Positions 35,701 through 48,287 of a stretch of DNA of 64,000 bases are shown piece by piece (the stretch's first letter is position 1; every line of letters begins with the position of its first letter). The translations under genes and the position numbers were made by a program. The stretch comes from Trochalopteron elliotii. Lineage: Eukaryota; Chordata; Aves; Passeriformes; Leiothrichidae. The stretch covers positions 3,242 to 67,241 of the forward strand of contig JANPWX010000055.1 of NCBI GenBank assembly GCA_024734555.1. The letters are read 5' to 3'. The notes beneath the pieces are model-generated. The model was not told where the DNA came from, ran no database searches, and saw only the letters and a program-made list of their open reading frames with translations.

Positions 35701-38700
35701 TCACATAAGTGTAATGTTTGAGCTTGTTGCAGAGCAGTCACAGCTTGCCTATCCTGCCATTGTCTTCCTGCAGGTTTGGAGCTGCTGTCTCACCCCCAGT
35801 GCTCCTGGGAGGAAGCACAGAAGTGGGTCCTTTGTGGATGTGGAATTTTCATGATTCTGCAGGTCCAGAAGCAAGGACCTGTGCTGTGGAGCTGGTGGGC
35901 TGGGATGGGAAAGTGGGTGCCAAGAGTGTAGTTGTCAGCTTGTTTGTGGGTTTGTTGCATCTCACTGGGAAGGTGAAGCAATGATGACTTGTGGGACATC
36001 AGTCTGGTTCTGCCCTTGGTTTCATACACACAGATTTGGGAAGGAAGAGAAAAAAAAAACTTGCACAAAACACTTTCATATCAGTAAACACAGAATACTG
36101 TGAAAAAGGCTAAAGTTAAACTTACTCCTGTTTTGGAGACTGGGGGGACTTTCAGGCATCATGACACCCCTAGGGGGGATTTTGTGTGATACTAAAAAAT
36201 AAATTAGGAACCTCATGTTGGGGCAATTACTATCCTTGTCTTTGGGAAATTTTCATTCAAGCCCTTCGCAGTGGTGTTACAAAGCATAATTATATGACTT
36301 GAGGTGCTGTTAGATAGATGCAAATCTTCTGGGTATGCTATCTCTCCATTTAATCAGTTATTTGTTTGCCATTTGGGTACAGAAAGCACTTTGTTTAAAA
36401 ATTAGCTGGATACACTTCCAGTAACAGCATCAGTAGGAAATAATGAAAAGTAGCTGATTTACTACCAGTAAAGAGCATCCAAGAGCTCCCTGGTGTATCT
36501 CATTTACTCTGAGATTTATGCAATACACTGCCAGCTAACTCCACACACAAACAAGCCATGCACGGCTCCTTGTGTTCTCTGTTTATGCCCATTTATCTTT
36601 AACTTTGTTAGAAACACAAAAGCTGCCTCCTTTATTTGCTGGGTGTTCCCTTTCATTTGAATCCTACTTTTCATTTTTTGTGGATATCTCTTTGCTGTTA
36701 ACATTGTTTTGTGTGGTATGCTGGTACTTTTCTGGAAATGGGTTGCAAGAATTTTGCAGCAAGTTCATAGATTTTGTTCAGGGAATACAGATCATCCTTG
36801 TTGCAACAGTGAACTGATGTGTGATGGTGATGTGGAGTTGGTCAGCAGCTGAGGCTGTGTGTGCACACACATGGGAGTCTGGTATAGAGCTGTGGGCACC
36901 ACATCCAGGTGAGAAACTTGAATAAAAGCCCACTGAAAAAGGTAAAGGTTTTTCTCCTCTTCAGGGGCTGAACAATACATGTGTTGATTTTTCCTTTTCT
37001 TTCACAGCCCTCACCCGAGGTCACATGTAAAGGTGAAGTTGCTGCCTGGTGCATGCAGGACGTGCATCATGCTGAGGTCCTAACGACTGGCAAGGGCTCT
37101 GAGGTTGAAGAATAAATATTCACTGTAAAGAACAAATGCCAGTTATTAGTTTGGCATCTGAAGGAAAGCAACAAGCTCCTTTCTCTGCAGAGTAATGTCT
37201 GGCTCCCTTTTAGAGGGAGATGAGGGATGGATACCTCTCAATAGGCAGCAAACACTGCCTTTCCCAAAGTCCTGCACCTCCCACATGAAGGAGATCACTC
37301 TCTGCCATGTATGACAGCCTTTCAGCAGGGGTGGTCACCTTGCAATATAAATCCTCTCAACTTAAGCATCAATAAAGGAATCATGCTTCCATGCTAGCTG
37401 TGAAAATAGAAATGAAAACTTGTAACACAAAATAAAGCACAGCAGTCCCTCCTGGGGCTCTGCACCATGTGCAGAACTTGCTGGAGGAGTATTCACCATG
37501 GAGGAATATCCTGTGTCTGACCTGTCATAGCCTGCTCCCTCTGGGCTCTCTGCCTCCAGTTCTGTGGAGTTTCTGAGCAGTTGTTTTGATGAACAGATAC
37601 TGCAGCTGGATGAGAATGATGTGTGGTAAGAGCTTTGTTAATTCAAATTTGTCTGCAGTCTGTAGACTACACCAGTCACTCAACCCTGCATCCTCTTTTT
37701 CTGTGGGATGGGTTTAAAACAAACATCCTTTCCATGCCCTGTTGTATCCTTGGGATTTAAAATACGGGATCCAGTGGATTTCCTAGTGCCAGGATTTCCT
37801 GGTGTTTAAGCATTAACTTGGGACTTGGAGACATCATCACTGTGCCTTTGGATTCATCATGTAAGTCTCTTTCCAAAACCACTTGAGATTCAGAGAGGAG
37901 CCTCTCAGATTTAAGATTCAGATAGCAGCCTCTCAGATTTTTCAAAGGCAGATAGGCAAGTTAAGAGCCAATCTATCACTGATCTCTGCAAGTGCTTCAG
38001 CTGGGTCACAAAATAAATAAATCTTCCTACATGCCTGCTTCTCAGTGCCTTAATTCATAAATATCTTCCCAGACCTCTCAGTTCTTCCATTCCTCACCTC
38101 CTCTGTACTCTACTCAGGTGATTAATACTTTGTTTTCTCACATGGAGGTTGTCAAGATGTGTTCATTAATGCAGTTTCATTAATTAGGTACAGTGGGAAT
38201 GGGGGATAAACCAGTTTTTCAGATGAGATGGCCAAGAGGAAACTTTTATCTCTCAAAATAAACTGAAAGATTCTTAGTGCTGGATGAGGGCTGCTTTTCT
38301 CCATGGCTTTCAAGATCCCCCGTGCTCACTGTTCATAGCTCATCTTCATGATCCAGGGGCTGGAAAGGAGGAATAAAGACATCAGGAAGCAGCAGCAGCC
38401 AGACATGACCTGTCCCTGCCAGGGAAGGATGGAGTGGCCTTGTGGCTGTTGCAGACTGAAAATAGGAGATACAGGGGGGATGGGGAGGAAGAGCTGAACA
38501 AGGATTAAACGAGAGCTTGGCAGCATGTTCTGGGAGCAGGAGTGGGCTCATCCCAGCATGGGAATGCTGCAGGAATGGTGCCTTACTGGTGCTTTTCACT
38601 GTCACAGAAATGGCACCGAGGACCAAGCACATCCTCTGCCCCCTTCCCTGTCCTGGAGAGGGGTTCAGCAGTGTCCTCGTGGAAGCATTTGCCTGTTCCT

Positions 38701-41695
38701 CTTTTGCTTTACTAGCCAGCTGCCCGGGAGGCAGATCAGGGGATTTCTACAGCCTCTGGTTGCCACACAAAGTCTGTCTAGATGTCAGATAGCAAATTGT
38801 ACCATGAGGGGAAAAATGGACAGAAATCTGTATTTTTTTCCCTTTTTGCCTTTACACCCTCATTTTCACATTAATAATCTCTCTAATAATCTTGTGGGTG
38901 AATGCCCATTCGGTCTGCCCTGACGATATCCAGTCCTCATGAGCCCGTTCTTGGTGCTTGGTGTTGAATAAGGAGTGTGCACCAGGCAGGACATCTCCTG
39001 TTGGTGTTTTTATGTCCCTGACACTGAAGAGGTGGCAGTTCCCAGGCTGGTTGTGAAACAGAGGTGCTGACTGTGCTGATGTCAGAGGCCAGGCTTCACT
39101 TCTATGTTACCCATCTGTTTTCAACCAGCACTTCAATATCTCTGCAGATCACTGAGGAGATAATGTCAAGTGTAGTGCTAAATGTATCCATGTGCATTTT
39201 AAATGTCGGGGTTTATTAGCTATCTCCAGCAGTTTCTTTGCCTGTGACATGGTAACAACATGCATTTCTTCTGTGCTTTTAAAGCAAAATCCAGTTTCAC
39301 TGGTAAAATAATTTGTCTGCTGCTATCTTTTCCTTTCTTGGGTTGACAAAATAGAAATGGTGGGTGATGGTTCTGCTTTTTTAATGCACTCATTTGTGGT
39401 TGCCTACAGATTAGTTAAAATCTAATTTCCTAAACACATTCATATTTCTAACTTCCACTGCTGCAGAGATGCAAAACATCTTGCAAGAGCTACTGAGGAA
39501 CAGGAGGTTATTTCACCAGTTTAGGTGAAATGCACTGAAATATGGATTTATTTTATCAAGTATCCACATCATGGATCTATTTAAATCTTATGATGCCGGA
39601 GGATATGAAATTGCATGTCTCAGCTTTTCAGGATTCAGCTGTTCTGCTAACTTTTATCGTGGCTAAGGAAGACACCCAAATGAGGAACATATTTGAAAAC
39701 TACCCACAACATAAATGCAAACAAAACCCTGTGAGTTCTCACGGAAAAGGCATGAACATAAAGCAGGTTTTTTTCTGATTCACGTCTCACATCTTTACTA
39801 CAATGTTAAATACTGGTAGGGGACAGAGGCAAATGCACAAGGCATTCCTAAATGAAGAAGCAAATCAGGTATTTCCATGGGATAACTATGCAGGTTTTTG
39901 TTTTGTTGGTTTGTTTTTTTTTTTTAAGTTCCAGATAAATTTAGCAGTTCAGCATTCAACATACTTTTAGATAAGATTTTTATTTCCACCCACTGCATTC
40001 TGGACTGGTGGGAGAGAGAGACTCCAGTCTGGGGAATCCAAATGTGCTGTAACGTTTTTGTGATGTCCATAATTCCATATTAATTTATAAAAAAACCACC
40101 AAAATTGTTTTTCCTTTCTTATTCTTACTCAAGCTCTCATTTCCTGGGCACAGCTGGGCTGAGGTGACAGAAATGTTTTGAGAACATCTCCCATATAGGG
40201 CATTTCCTTCATCTAAGCATAAAATCAGTTTGAAATAATGGTGGTGTGAACCTCAACTCTTGGTCCATATTTGCCATCAAAGACATTTTCTGTCTATTTG
40301 GAATCACAGCCCAGTCATTTGGCTGTGCTATTCAAATAATCCCATAGTGTTCTGGAAAGTAATCTGCATTTGGGAGAGGCAAAAGTAGAAATGACCTTGG
40401 AAAAAGCCAGCATGGATCAGAGGTGAGGGCGTGGGAGGCTGAGACTGTCAAAGAGGATTTCTTGGACCTCCCCATCTGAAAAATCTCTAGACACAGTGAC
40501 CAATAGAATTCCTGATCTCTAATTTTCCCTTCCAAACACATTTCTGAGAAACACCAATTCTTGGGGTGAGGGAGAGGAATGGTGGCTTTAAATGGGCTTT
40601 AATGACTCCAGACCTCCCTAAATGACTTCTCTGCAAATGCAGTGCCAATGACTCAAAGCCTGTTGACTTGTGTTCTCCCTAAAATGGTATTTTCAGTTTA
40701 TTTTACCCATCTGAAAGCTAGAATGTGCCTAAGGTGAAGATCTGTGGCCCCTGCTCTCATGAGGGAAGGCTGGTTCTCCTGGAAAAAAGCTGTTTTTCCT
40801 GATGTTTCCTTGCCTGAGCCTGGACCAGAAAGAGAAATACACTTCATCCCAAAGTTAGAAATGCTGGTGTGGCCCAGGAAGGATGGGTCTGGTGGCAGCT
40901 GCTTGACCAAAACTAATCACAATTTTTTTCCTCCCCTCTGGTAATTTTTAATGTGCCCCCAAAAAGAAAAAAGCTGTGCACAGTCCTCTTTTTTTAACTC
41001 TAAACTCTAATGGCCAGTATGCTGGTGAAAGGAGACAATTCTGGCAAAAAACCAGAGCTGTATTTATTTTGCAAAAGCTTTTCAAAAAGGAAAAAAAAAA
41101 TATTGATCAGAAAAAACATCAAAAGGCTTTTTAAGCAGTCCTGAAGTGTAAAGCTTCCACAGGTTTGAAGCATCTTTCCTGAGGCCCTGCATGATAGAAT
41201 TAGGAAAGGTAGGGATGTATTCCTCAGGTATGTTTTCCAAGCTCCATTGCTGCAGTTAAACTACAGCCATAAAGCAATTACAGACATTTTTGACTTTCTC
41301 AATTGGCACTTTATCAATTTGACTTTAACAATTGCCACTTTATCCAGCTTGGAAATACAGATGTATTTTTTTAGACCTCTTACTAGAACTGTTGCTTTTC
41401 TTAGACTTTACTGTGGCAATTTTTGCAAAACTATCTGAATTTTGAAGTTGAAAACAAAATGACAGCATTGAGCTTATGTGGAATATTGCTTGCATGGTTT
41501 AAAATGCATTAATTTTAAGTAACTGCTGTATATTGCTGATGCTGTATCCACACTGTAACTGCTGCCATTGAGTCAGCCAGTATTAATGACAGCACTCAAA
41601 ACACAATTGCTTTTTAATTACAGTTACTGTCCTCTAAGGACACTTCCCCCCCCACCTTTTATGACAATGATTCACTTATTTGCTTGTGTTTTCAG
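32768..41695. other. intergenic stretch without a recognisable gene
   Basis: About 9 kb of apparently unique sequence. It contains TA/TG dinucleotide tracts (34117-34156) and G/T-rich runs (34763-34800, 39890-39928). ORFs up to 160 codons (33381-33863 +) have no family resemblance. Confidence 0.55.
34117..34156. repeat. TA/TG dinucleotide repeat
   Basis: A short (ta)n run is followed by a (gt)n run with interruptions, about 40 bp. Confidence 0.8.
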
Positions 41696-42020
41696 GTTTC
41701 TGAAGTCTCAGGACAGCCGGCAAATGCGAAAATTCAAACAAGGTGTGTGCCCCTTTCTCTGTTTGGTGGGGAAAGGCTTCGTTTTGAAGTAGCCAAGCAG
41801 CACAGCAGCCCCAGGAGACAGTGGCTGATTAACAAGGCTGTGGGGGCTGGCAGCGAGGGCTGCAAGGCTGGAAGCAAACCCGGTGTAGCCACTGGCACTG
41901 GCTCCCTGCAGGAATAGTGAGCTCATTTTTGTGCGCTTCCTGATGCTCGCTCTGCGGTCGGGAGCTGATAGAGGGCAACGCTTCAACTTCCTGAACCCTC
42001 TAAATAAAGCATCCTTTCTG
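41696..42020 (+). other. terminal-exon-like segment, unidentified
   Basis: A good acceptor (tgcttgtgttttcag) opens a frame that stays open to a TAG at 41917 (reading VSEVSGQPANAKIQTRC and onward). An AATAAA lies at 42003. The layout resembles a last exon of a non-coding or unknown transcript, but I recognise no protein. Confidence 0.2.
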
Positions 42021-45000
42021 TAGGGCTTGGTTTGGCGGTGTGTGGGTTGTTTTTTTGTTTTTTTTTTCAGAGAAAGGCAACATTGTGCTTTCTGCTTTGG
42101 TTAGATTTTCGTGTTTGGCTCTTTGAATGGACAACTTTGGTGGCGGAACAGTTGGAAACTGATTTCAGAGAGGCTTGAATGTATGGCAAGGGGAAATATA
42201 TTCACTGGGATGGCTTGGAGCTGCTCTCAGTTTATTTACATAGCTGCTGTGTCGTGCCACAGCTACAAGGGTGGCCAAGCTTCCTCTTTCATCTAAACTC
42301 CTTTTACTTAAGGCATTAATTCACAAATAGCTTCAGTTTTCTTTATTTCTAGGTTTGTTTCTTTCAAGAGATTATTATGGCAAGGCAGTGATAATTTAAA
42401 TACTCGAATTAATACATATATTAGCTCTTGTAAATTCAGATGTAGCAGAGAGCAAGTCAGACAGCCCCTGTCTGTTCATGACCCAGTGTGCCTGGACAGT
42501 GAGGATGCAAAGCTCACACCCATTTCCTACTGAAACCCCCAAGAGGTCGCCTGCAAGAGGTGTTCATCTTCTAATGTCAAGAAAAATGTGTTTCCCTCCA
42601 AGGGCAAGTCCTTTACAAGACAAGGTGTTAGGAATTGAGCTGGAATTTCCTGTTCCTATCTACGCCAGGTTGAATGAAGTAGGTAAACCAGCACTGAATG
42701 CTCCATATTCTGGTTTTCTCATTATTCTCAACCAAGTAATGACGCTTATTTTGCATGATTCACTGCTTTATTACGTTACTAAATCACATTTATGTCTGTC
42801 AGGCCTCTCTTTCCTTGGGGTATTCTGTTGGTGTAATGTTTTTTAACCAGATGCTTGATATTTTGTATGGCTCCAATACCAACATATTGTTTGAAACAAC
42901 ATCAGAAAGAGTTAACTCCCACAAGGAGAAAAAAGGCAAAATGAGTCCCCACAGCTGGCTATCTCTCAAGAAATCAGCTCCTGCTCTGACGTTTGCTATA
43001 GGCAAAGTAAAACAAAGCTCTACCAGCAGTAAATCAATTCCTGTGTGCGGGTACTGTCAAAATGAGCTGTTCTGGAGCTCTCTGATCCAACCAGTGGGCC
43101 AAGTCACACTGATTTAACACATCCCAGTGTTTTGAAATGCTATTGTGCTCAGGGAAGGGCTTGGCTGGCTCAAACATGAATATCCACAAGGTAATGGGTG
43201 TCTTCAGCTGCTGTGGGAAACTTCATTGGGTGCCTTGAAAAACCAGGCCTTCCTCAAATAAGCTGTTAATTGTGCATTGCTTAAAATAAGTTTATTAAAA
43301 ATACTCCAGCTACAGAGGGGCTTTAAAATCAGAGTTGGATTTTAAATATCGAAATGTCTGGATTTTTTTTCCTTGTCTATTATAAAGATAAGAAACAAAC
43401 CCAAAGCTTTTGAGTCCAAACTTTCATATACTTCATGCTAAAGCTCTGGGGTGCCTGCCTGGATTTTGGCCTGTTCCCATCTACATCTATTGTATTAAAA
43501 CAGTTAAAGGCCTTCTTGTCTTCCCCCTTTTCCCCTGCAGCTGGAAAGAACTATGCTCTGCTCTTGAAAAAACAAACATCAATGCTGCCTGTTGTATAAG
43601 CTCTGCTTGGTTCAGTTTGCTTCCCTGGAGCAGCCCATATATCCATAACTTCATCCAGCAGGGAGGCTGTGTAGGTGTGAGATCAAAACCTTTCCAATCA
43701 GACCATTTTCAAATGCATAAAAGGCTCAGCTTCTGTCAGGAGCCTCCCCTGTTTAGACAAGGTGAGCAGGAAATTCAGACATCCTCCTAAGATGTGAGGG
43801 GTGGAAAAAGGGCAGGAATAGGATGACATCGGCCTATTTAACTTGGTGAGTTTTTGGAGTCCGAGGACTTTCTAATATTGTATATTTTCACATTTAAGGT
43901 GGATGCTCAGTGCTGCAATGGGATGTTTGTGTTGACCTCTCTGTGGATAATCTGATTCTCCTCTGCCTCAGCACTGGAATGAACATCAAAATCTAGGACC
44001 TAGACATCAAGGTGAAATTTCCCTGCATTAAAATATAGTCAAATACTTCTATAAAGAGACTTAATGTCAGAGTACCACTGCAGAAATTGCTTGAATATTT
44101 TCTTCTCTGAAAATAAGTAATAGACTAAAAATGAGAGTTGAGAAAGGAAGACTTCCTCCCTTTTACAATGCACAGAGCAATATGTGCACCAGGGCAGTCT
44201 GTCAGCACCAGGTGATGATTCCTGCATCTGGGTCCTGTTTCACAGCAAAGCCTGTATTCCCAGCTTTGGAACCAGAGATAACTGATGGAAAACATATCCC
44301 AGTTATTGATTAAGCAGCCTCATCTTCACCCTGCAGCTAATTACAAAGTTAAAACTGTAGTAAAAATAGCCATATTTATCCAAATAACCCATTTGGTGTA
44401 TTTCTGCTCCAGATAAATGAAGCAATATTCCATTATAATCTCTAGCCCTGTTTTATAGTTTTCTGTGTAGACTTGTTGTGACAAAATCTCTTTCATTTTA
44501 ATTACATTTTTCCAGATACCATCTTCATAAAACTAGCATTCAGGTATAATCATTATTTTTAATAGAAGAGAGTTAATGCTTGTAAAAAACGCTGGAGGAT
44601 TGTCACTATTTATGTTTCCTGTCTGCAAGGAGAAGAAGAGCAAGGGCTCCTCAGATCTGCTTTTCCAGGGTGATCTTTGTACCAGTCTAAGACCTGGCCT
44701 ACAAAAGTGGGTAAGTGCTGTCTTATTTGGAGCATACAAATCACCTGGTAACTTCAATGAGATTATCAGGGTGTTTCAATAGCACAGTTTAAAATGAAAC
44801 CTAAATACTTGACTGTCTTTGGGATGTGGCTTTTTCTGCAAAACTGCTGATTTCACAGGACTCATTTTTAGTTAACAGCTTTCTCTGCTTGGATTGAGAT
44901 TTCCAGTTCATTCCCTGTGTATGACTGGAGAGTTACAAGGTGGCAAACCTCAGCTGCTGGCACCATCCAGTCTGAGCCAAGATGAGGAAGCCTAGAGGTG

Positions 45001-45980
45001 AAGGAGAATGCAGCCTGTGCCTTGATTTCCTGGGGGGGGAAAGAAGCAAAGATGACTGCAAGTGCAGGACTCCTATCAGTTTCCAGCTTTGCCATGGCAA
45101 GTATATGCCAAATATTTTCTGAAGTGATCTGAATTGACCTTCTTGTAGTGGCAAAACCTGTGGGGCCCTTTCTCCCCATGCAGGCAGAGCTGTCAAGGTC
45201 ACAGCAGCCCTGACTGACTGCTGACAACCCACAGGGGTATCTCAGGTGCCAAAGGACATTTCAAACGGCCCCAATAACCTGTGTTTAGGCAACAGAGCTG
45301 TCTCTTCCTGACAGAATGGTCCCAAATGGAGCTTTGCTCCCAGGCACACCAAGGACAGACAATCCTGCTGCTTGGCCAAATTCTGAAGTTCATTCTCAGG
45401 AATACTCCCACTGATCTAAGGCATGCCAGGATTTCATTTACTGTTTGGAAATGTGAAACCACCCTGGCTAAAGTATCTTAATTAGGCCATTAGAGCCTGG
45501 TATAAAATGGCTGAGATAAACAGGGTCAGGAGGGTAAAGGATATTGTCAGTGCATTGTAAAGCCCTTGCTGCTCAGCTCAAGCTGTCCAGAACCACATTT
45601 CCATGACATAAAACACCTGAGCCCTCTGTGTGGTGGCTCCTGGAGGGCCCCTGGCTCAATGCTTTTCACGTAGTCAGCACGTGGGCAGGGAGCCAGAGGT
45701 TCTCTGCCCTCTGGTGCCTTGTGCTGCTCGGACTTTCAGTTTCTAATTCTGCTGTGTTTTAAATTAGTCCAGCTTTGGGGTTTGCTGTGTGTGTTTGGGG
45801 CAGATTGAAAGGCCTCATCTTTGGGGTTCCCGTGCAAGGGCTGGTTCCTGAATGAGGGCTCTGGCACCTGTTCTCTTCATATGGCTTTTCCAGGGAGGAT
45901 TTAACAACTGTGCTGACTCCAGGAGACTGAGCTGGAAGAATTTGGGGAAATGTCAGATCTAGGGCCTGTATATGTGTGTA
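42021..45980. other. intergenic stretch without a recognisable gene
   Basis: Unique AT-rich sequence. ORFs of about 120 codons at 42478-43117 and 43410-43790 show no family signature. No repeat family recognised. Confidence 0.55.
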
Positions 45981-46350
45981 CACAGAATTACAGGATGGAG
46001 GACATCAAAGCCCATCCAGTGCCACCCCCTGCCATGGGCAGGGACACCTTCCATTCTCCCAGGTTGCTCAGAGCCCCATCCAGCCTGGCCTTGGACACTG
46101 CCAGGGATGAGACAGCCACAGCTTCTCTGGGCACCCTGTGCCAGGGCCTCCCCACCCTCACAGGGACGAAATTATTCCTAATATCCAATCTAAACCCACC
46201 CTTTTTCAGTTCAAAGCCATTCCTCCTCCTTCTATTGCTCCATGCCCTTGTAAAAATTCCCTCTCCAGCTTCCTTGTAAGCCCCCATTAGGTACTGGAAA
46301 GTACTATAAGGTTTCTCCAGAGCCTTCTTTTCCACTCTCTGAGCCTGTCT
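45981..46350 (-). mobile_element. CR1 LINE fragment (3' end)
   Basis: It starts cacagaattacaggatggag and runs through ccaggttgctcagagcccca, cacagcttctctgggcaccc, cctcacagggacgaaatt and ccctctccagcttccttg, the reverse complement of a CR1 3' region. About 370 bp. Confidence 0.93.
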
Positions 46351-46913
46351 CCATAGCAGGGGTCTTTGCTGGTGTCTTTGTATCCCAGCAAAAAGAAAGA
46401 AGCAAATCCAATATATTCACCATAAAAGACCAAAAAAGGAACTTCTAGAATGGCATAGCATACATCTAAATGGGAAGACCTTTTTTTTTTAAATTTGGAG
46501 ACTCATAATTTCTGATCTCAACAATTCATGCTCAGAAGTGCAATAAGGTTGGAAGTTATAGATCTGAGAGATTAAATCTAAGTGAGAAACCCTCAGCCTG
46601 CTACTCACTACCAGCAGTCTGCATACTGATTAGATTAGATTAATATTCTTATAATTTCAGAGTTAGTACTTGATCAGACTTTTTTTCTTTTTATGCCAAG
46701 CAGTATATTTTTTAAAATTCAGTGGTTAACAAATACTACTACTGAGTTTGCTTGTAATTAGGAGAGCTGTCTCAGTTAGGCAAATTACATCTGCAAAATC
46801 ATAAAAAGTAGAAATAGTTTGATTCTTAGAACCGTTAGCAAAAATCATATTTTTTCTTTAAAGAGTGCACAGTATTTTTAAGAATAAGTATCCCCTGCTG
46901 GAGATAGCCTTAC

Positions 46914-47138
46914 CTTGGAACTGAACACCTCCATGTGATACTGGATGCACGGTTTGGTGGGCTGGTCCTGGGTTTTGGGCAGTGGACTGAAGCAGTTGTG
47001 CAGCCCAAACCCCCTGAGCCCCCTTGGCCACCAAGGCATGGGCTGCAGCCTCCCTGGCAACCGTGGCCTCTTCCAGCTGAGCGTGTTGGGGGATCCCTGG
47101 CAGCCCCACTCTGGTGACCGTGGGGTGGTTACAATGGC
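46914..47138 (-). other. exon-like segment upstream of ITPR2, unidentified
   Basis: On the minus strand, an acceptor (ccctttctgctcag) and a strong donor (TCCAAG|gtaagg) bound 225 nt, exactly 75 codons, phase 0/0. Two frames are open. One ends KPCIQYHMEVFSSK; the other contains a helical-looking QLEEATVAREAAAHALVAK. I do not recognise either. Confidence 0.25.
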
Positions 47139-47389
47139 CTGAGCAGAAAGGGCTTCCAGAATGCTCTCTACGTTGAGGGTGGGGTTTTAAGTTGTTAAAT
47201 TGGAGGTAATTTTCTCATGGAAATGTGTTCTGTTGGGGGTGAGAGGAGCCCCAGCTGAGAGGAGCCCTCAGCCCTGGGTGTCCCTGTGTGCAGGGAGGGC
47301 TCCGAGCAGGGCCCAGGCTCTGCTCCGGGGGGCCCAGCAATGGCACCGGAGGAACGGGCAGGGACTGATCCCAGGAAGTTCCACTGACA

Positions 47390-47600
47390 TGAGGCAGAAC
47401 TTATGTCCTGGGCAGTGACAGGACTGAACAGATTGTCCAGAGAGGGTGTGAAGTTTTTATCACTGAGGATATTCCAGAACCATCTGGACACAATCCTGTG
47501 CCCTGTGCTCTGGGATAGCCCTGCTGGAGCACGGAGATGGCACCAGCTGACCCACTGTGGCCCCTTCAGCCTGACCTATCCTGGGACTGGTGAACTCGTG
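47390..47600 (+). mobile_element. diverged CR1-type (possibly ERV-type) 3' end
   Basis: It shows the pattern gaacagattgtccagagagg, then gtgaagtttttatcactgag, ccatctggacacaatcctgt and gatagccctgctggagc, ending gacccactgtggccccttca with gcctgacctatcctg. This is a common avian interspersed-repeat terminus. I am sure it is a repeat and less sure of the family. Confidence 0.6.
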
Positions 47601-47744
47601 CACGGCACGGCGGCATGGTCTGCTTCTCATTAAAAACATTAACTGAAGGAGTTGTGGTTCCTGAAGTTTGCAAGCCATAAAACAGAGGGTGACACTTTTG
47701 GCGACCATGCCAAGCTCACTCTCTCAGCGGAGCGGGTGGCTCTG

Positions 47745-48137
47745 NNNNNNNNNNNNNNNNNNNNNNNNNNNNNNNNNNNNNNNNNNNNNNNNNNNNNNNN
47801 NNNNNNNNNNNNNNNNNNNNNNNNNNNNNNNNNNNNNNNNNNNNNNNNNNNNNNNNNNNNNNNNNNNNNNNNNNNNNNNNNNNNNNNNNNNNNNNNNNNN
47901 NNNNNNNNNNNNNNNNNNNNNNNNNNNNNNNNNNNNNNNNNNNNNNNNNNNNNNNNNNNNNNNNNNNNNNNNNNNNNNNNNNNNNNNNNNNNNNNNNNNN
48001 NNNNNNNNNNNNNNNNNNNNNNNNNNNNNNNNNNNNNNNNNNNNNNNNNNNNNNNNNNNNNNNNNNNNNNNNNNNNNNNNNNNNNNNNNNNNNNNNNNNN
48101 NNNNNNNNNNNNNNNNNNNNNNNNNNNNNNNNNNNNN
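47745..48137. other. assembly gap (N)
   Basis: 393 consecutive N. The right edge is a T10 run followed directly by GC-rich ITPR2 5' UTR sequence, so part of the ITPR2 promoter and 5' UTR is missing. Confidence 1.
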
Positions 48138-48185
48138 TTTTTTTTTTCCACCTCGAAGGGGAGGAGCGCGGAACCCAGCTGGAAA

Positions 48186-48203
48186 ATGAACCAGAATGTC
48201 TGA
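48186..48203 (+). promoter_or_regulatory. ITPR2: upstream ORF overlapping the ITPR2 start codon
   Basis: ATG at 48186 opens a five-codon frame (MNQNV) that ends at TGA 48201-48203, overlapping the ITPR2 ATG (48196) in another frame. The Met5 codon of ITPR2 (48208) lies 4 nt after the uORF stop. Confidence 0.6.
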
Positions 48204-48287
48204 GAAAATGTCCAGCTTTCTGTACATCGGGGACATCGTGTCCCTGTACGCGGAGGGCTCCGTCAATGGGTTCATCAGCACGCTGGG
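48196..48287 (+). CDS. ITPR2: ITPR2 first coding exon (inositol 1,4,5-trisphosphate receptor type 2)
   Basis: It encodes [20 protein letters not shown] followed by [10 protein letters not shown], 30 complete codons plus GG, then the donor gtgagt (phase 2). Apart from residue 2 it equals the human ITPR2 N-terminus as I know it ([20 protein letters not shown]). ITPR1 differs (FLHIGDICSLYAE), so type 2 is a firm call. ITPR2 is a tetrameric ER calcium-release channel of about 2700 residues. This exon covers only the start of the N-terminal beta-trefoil (suppressor) domain that regulates IP3 binding. The gene continues to the right past the window. ATG choice: 48196 begins the conserved MSEKM; the upstream ATG at 48186 is out of frame. 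Confidence 0.97.
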
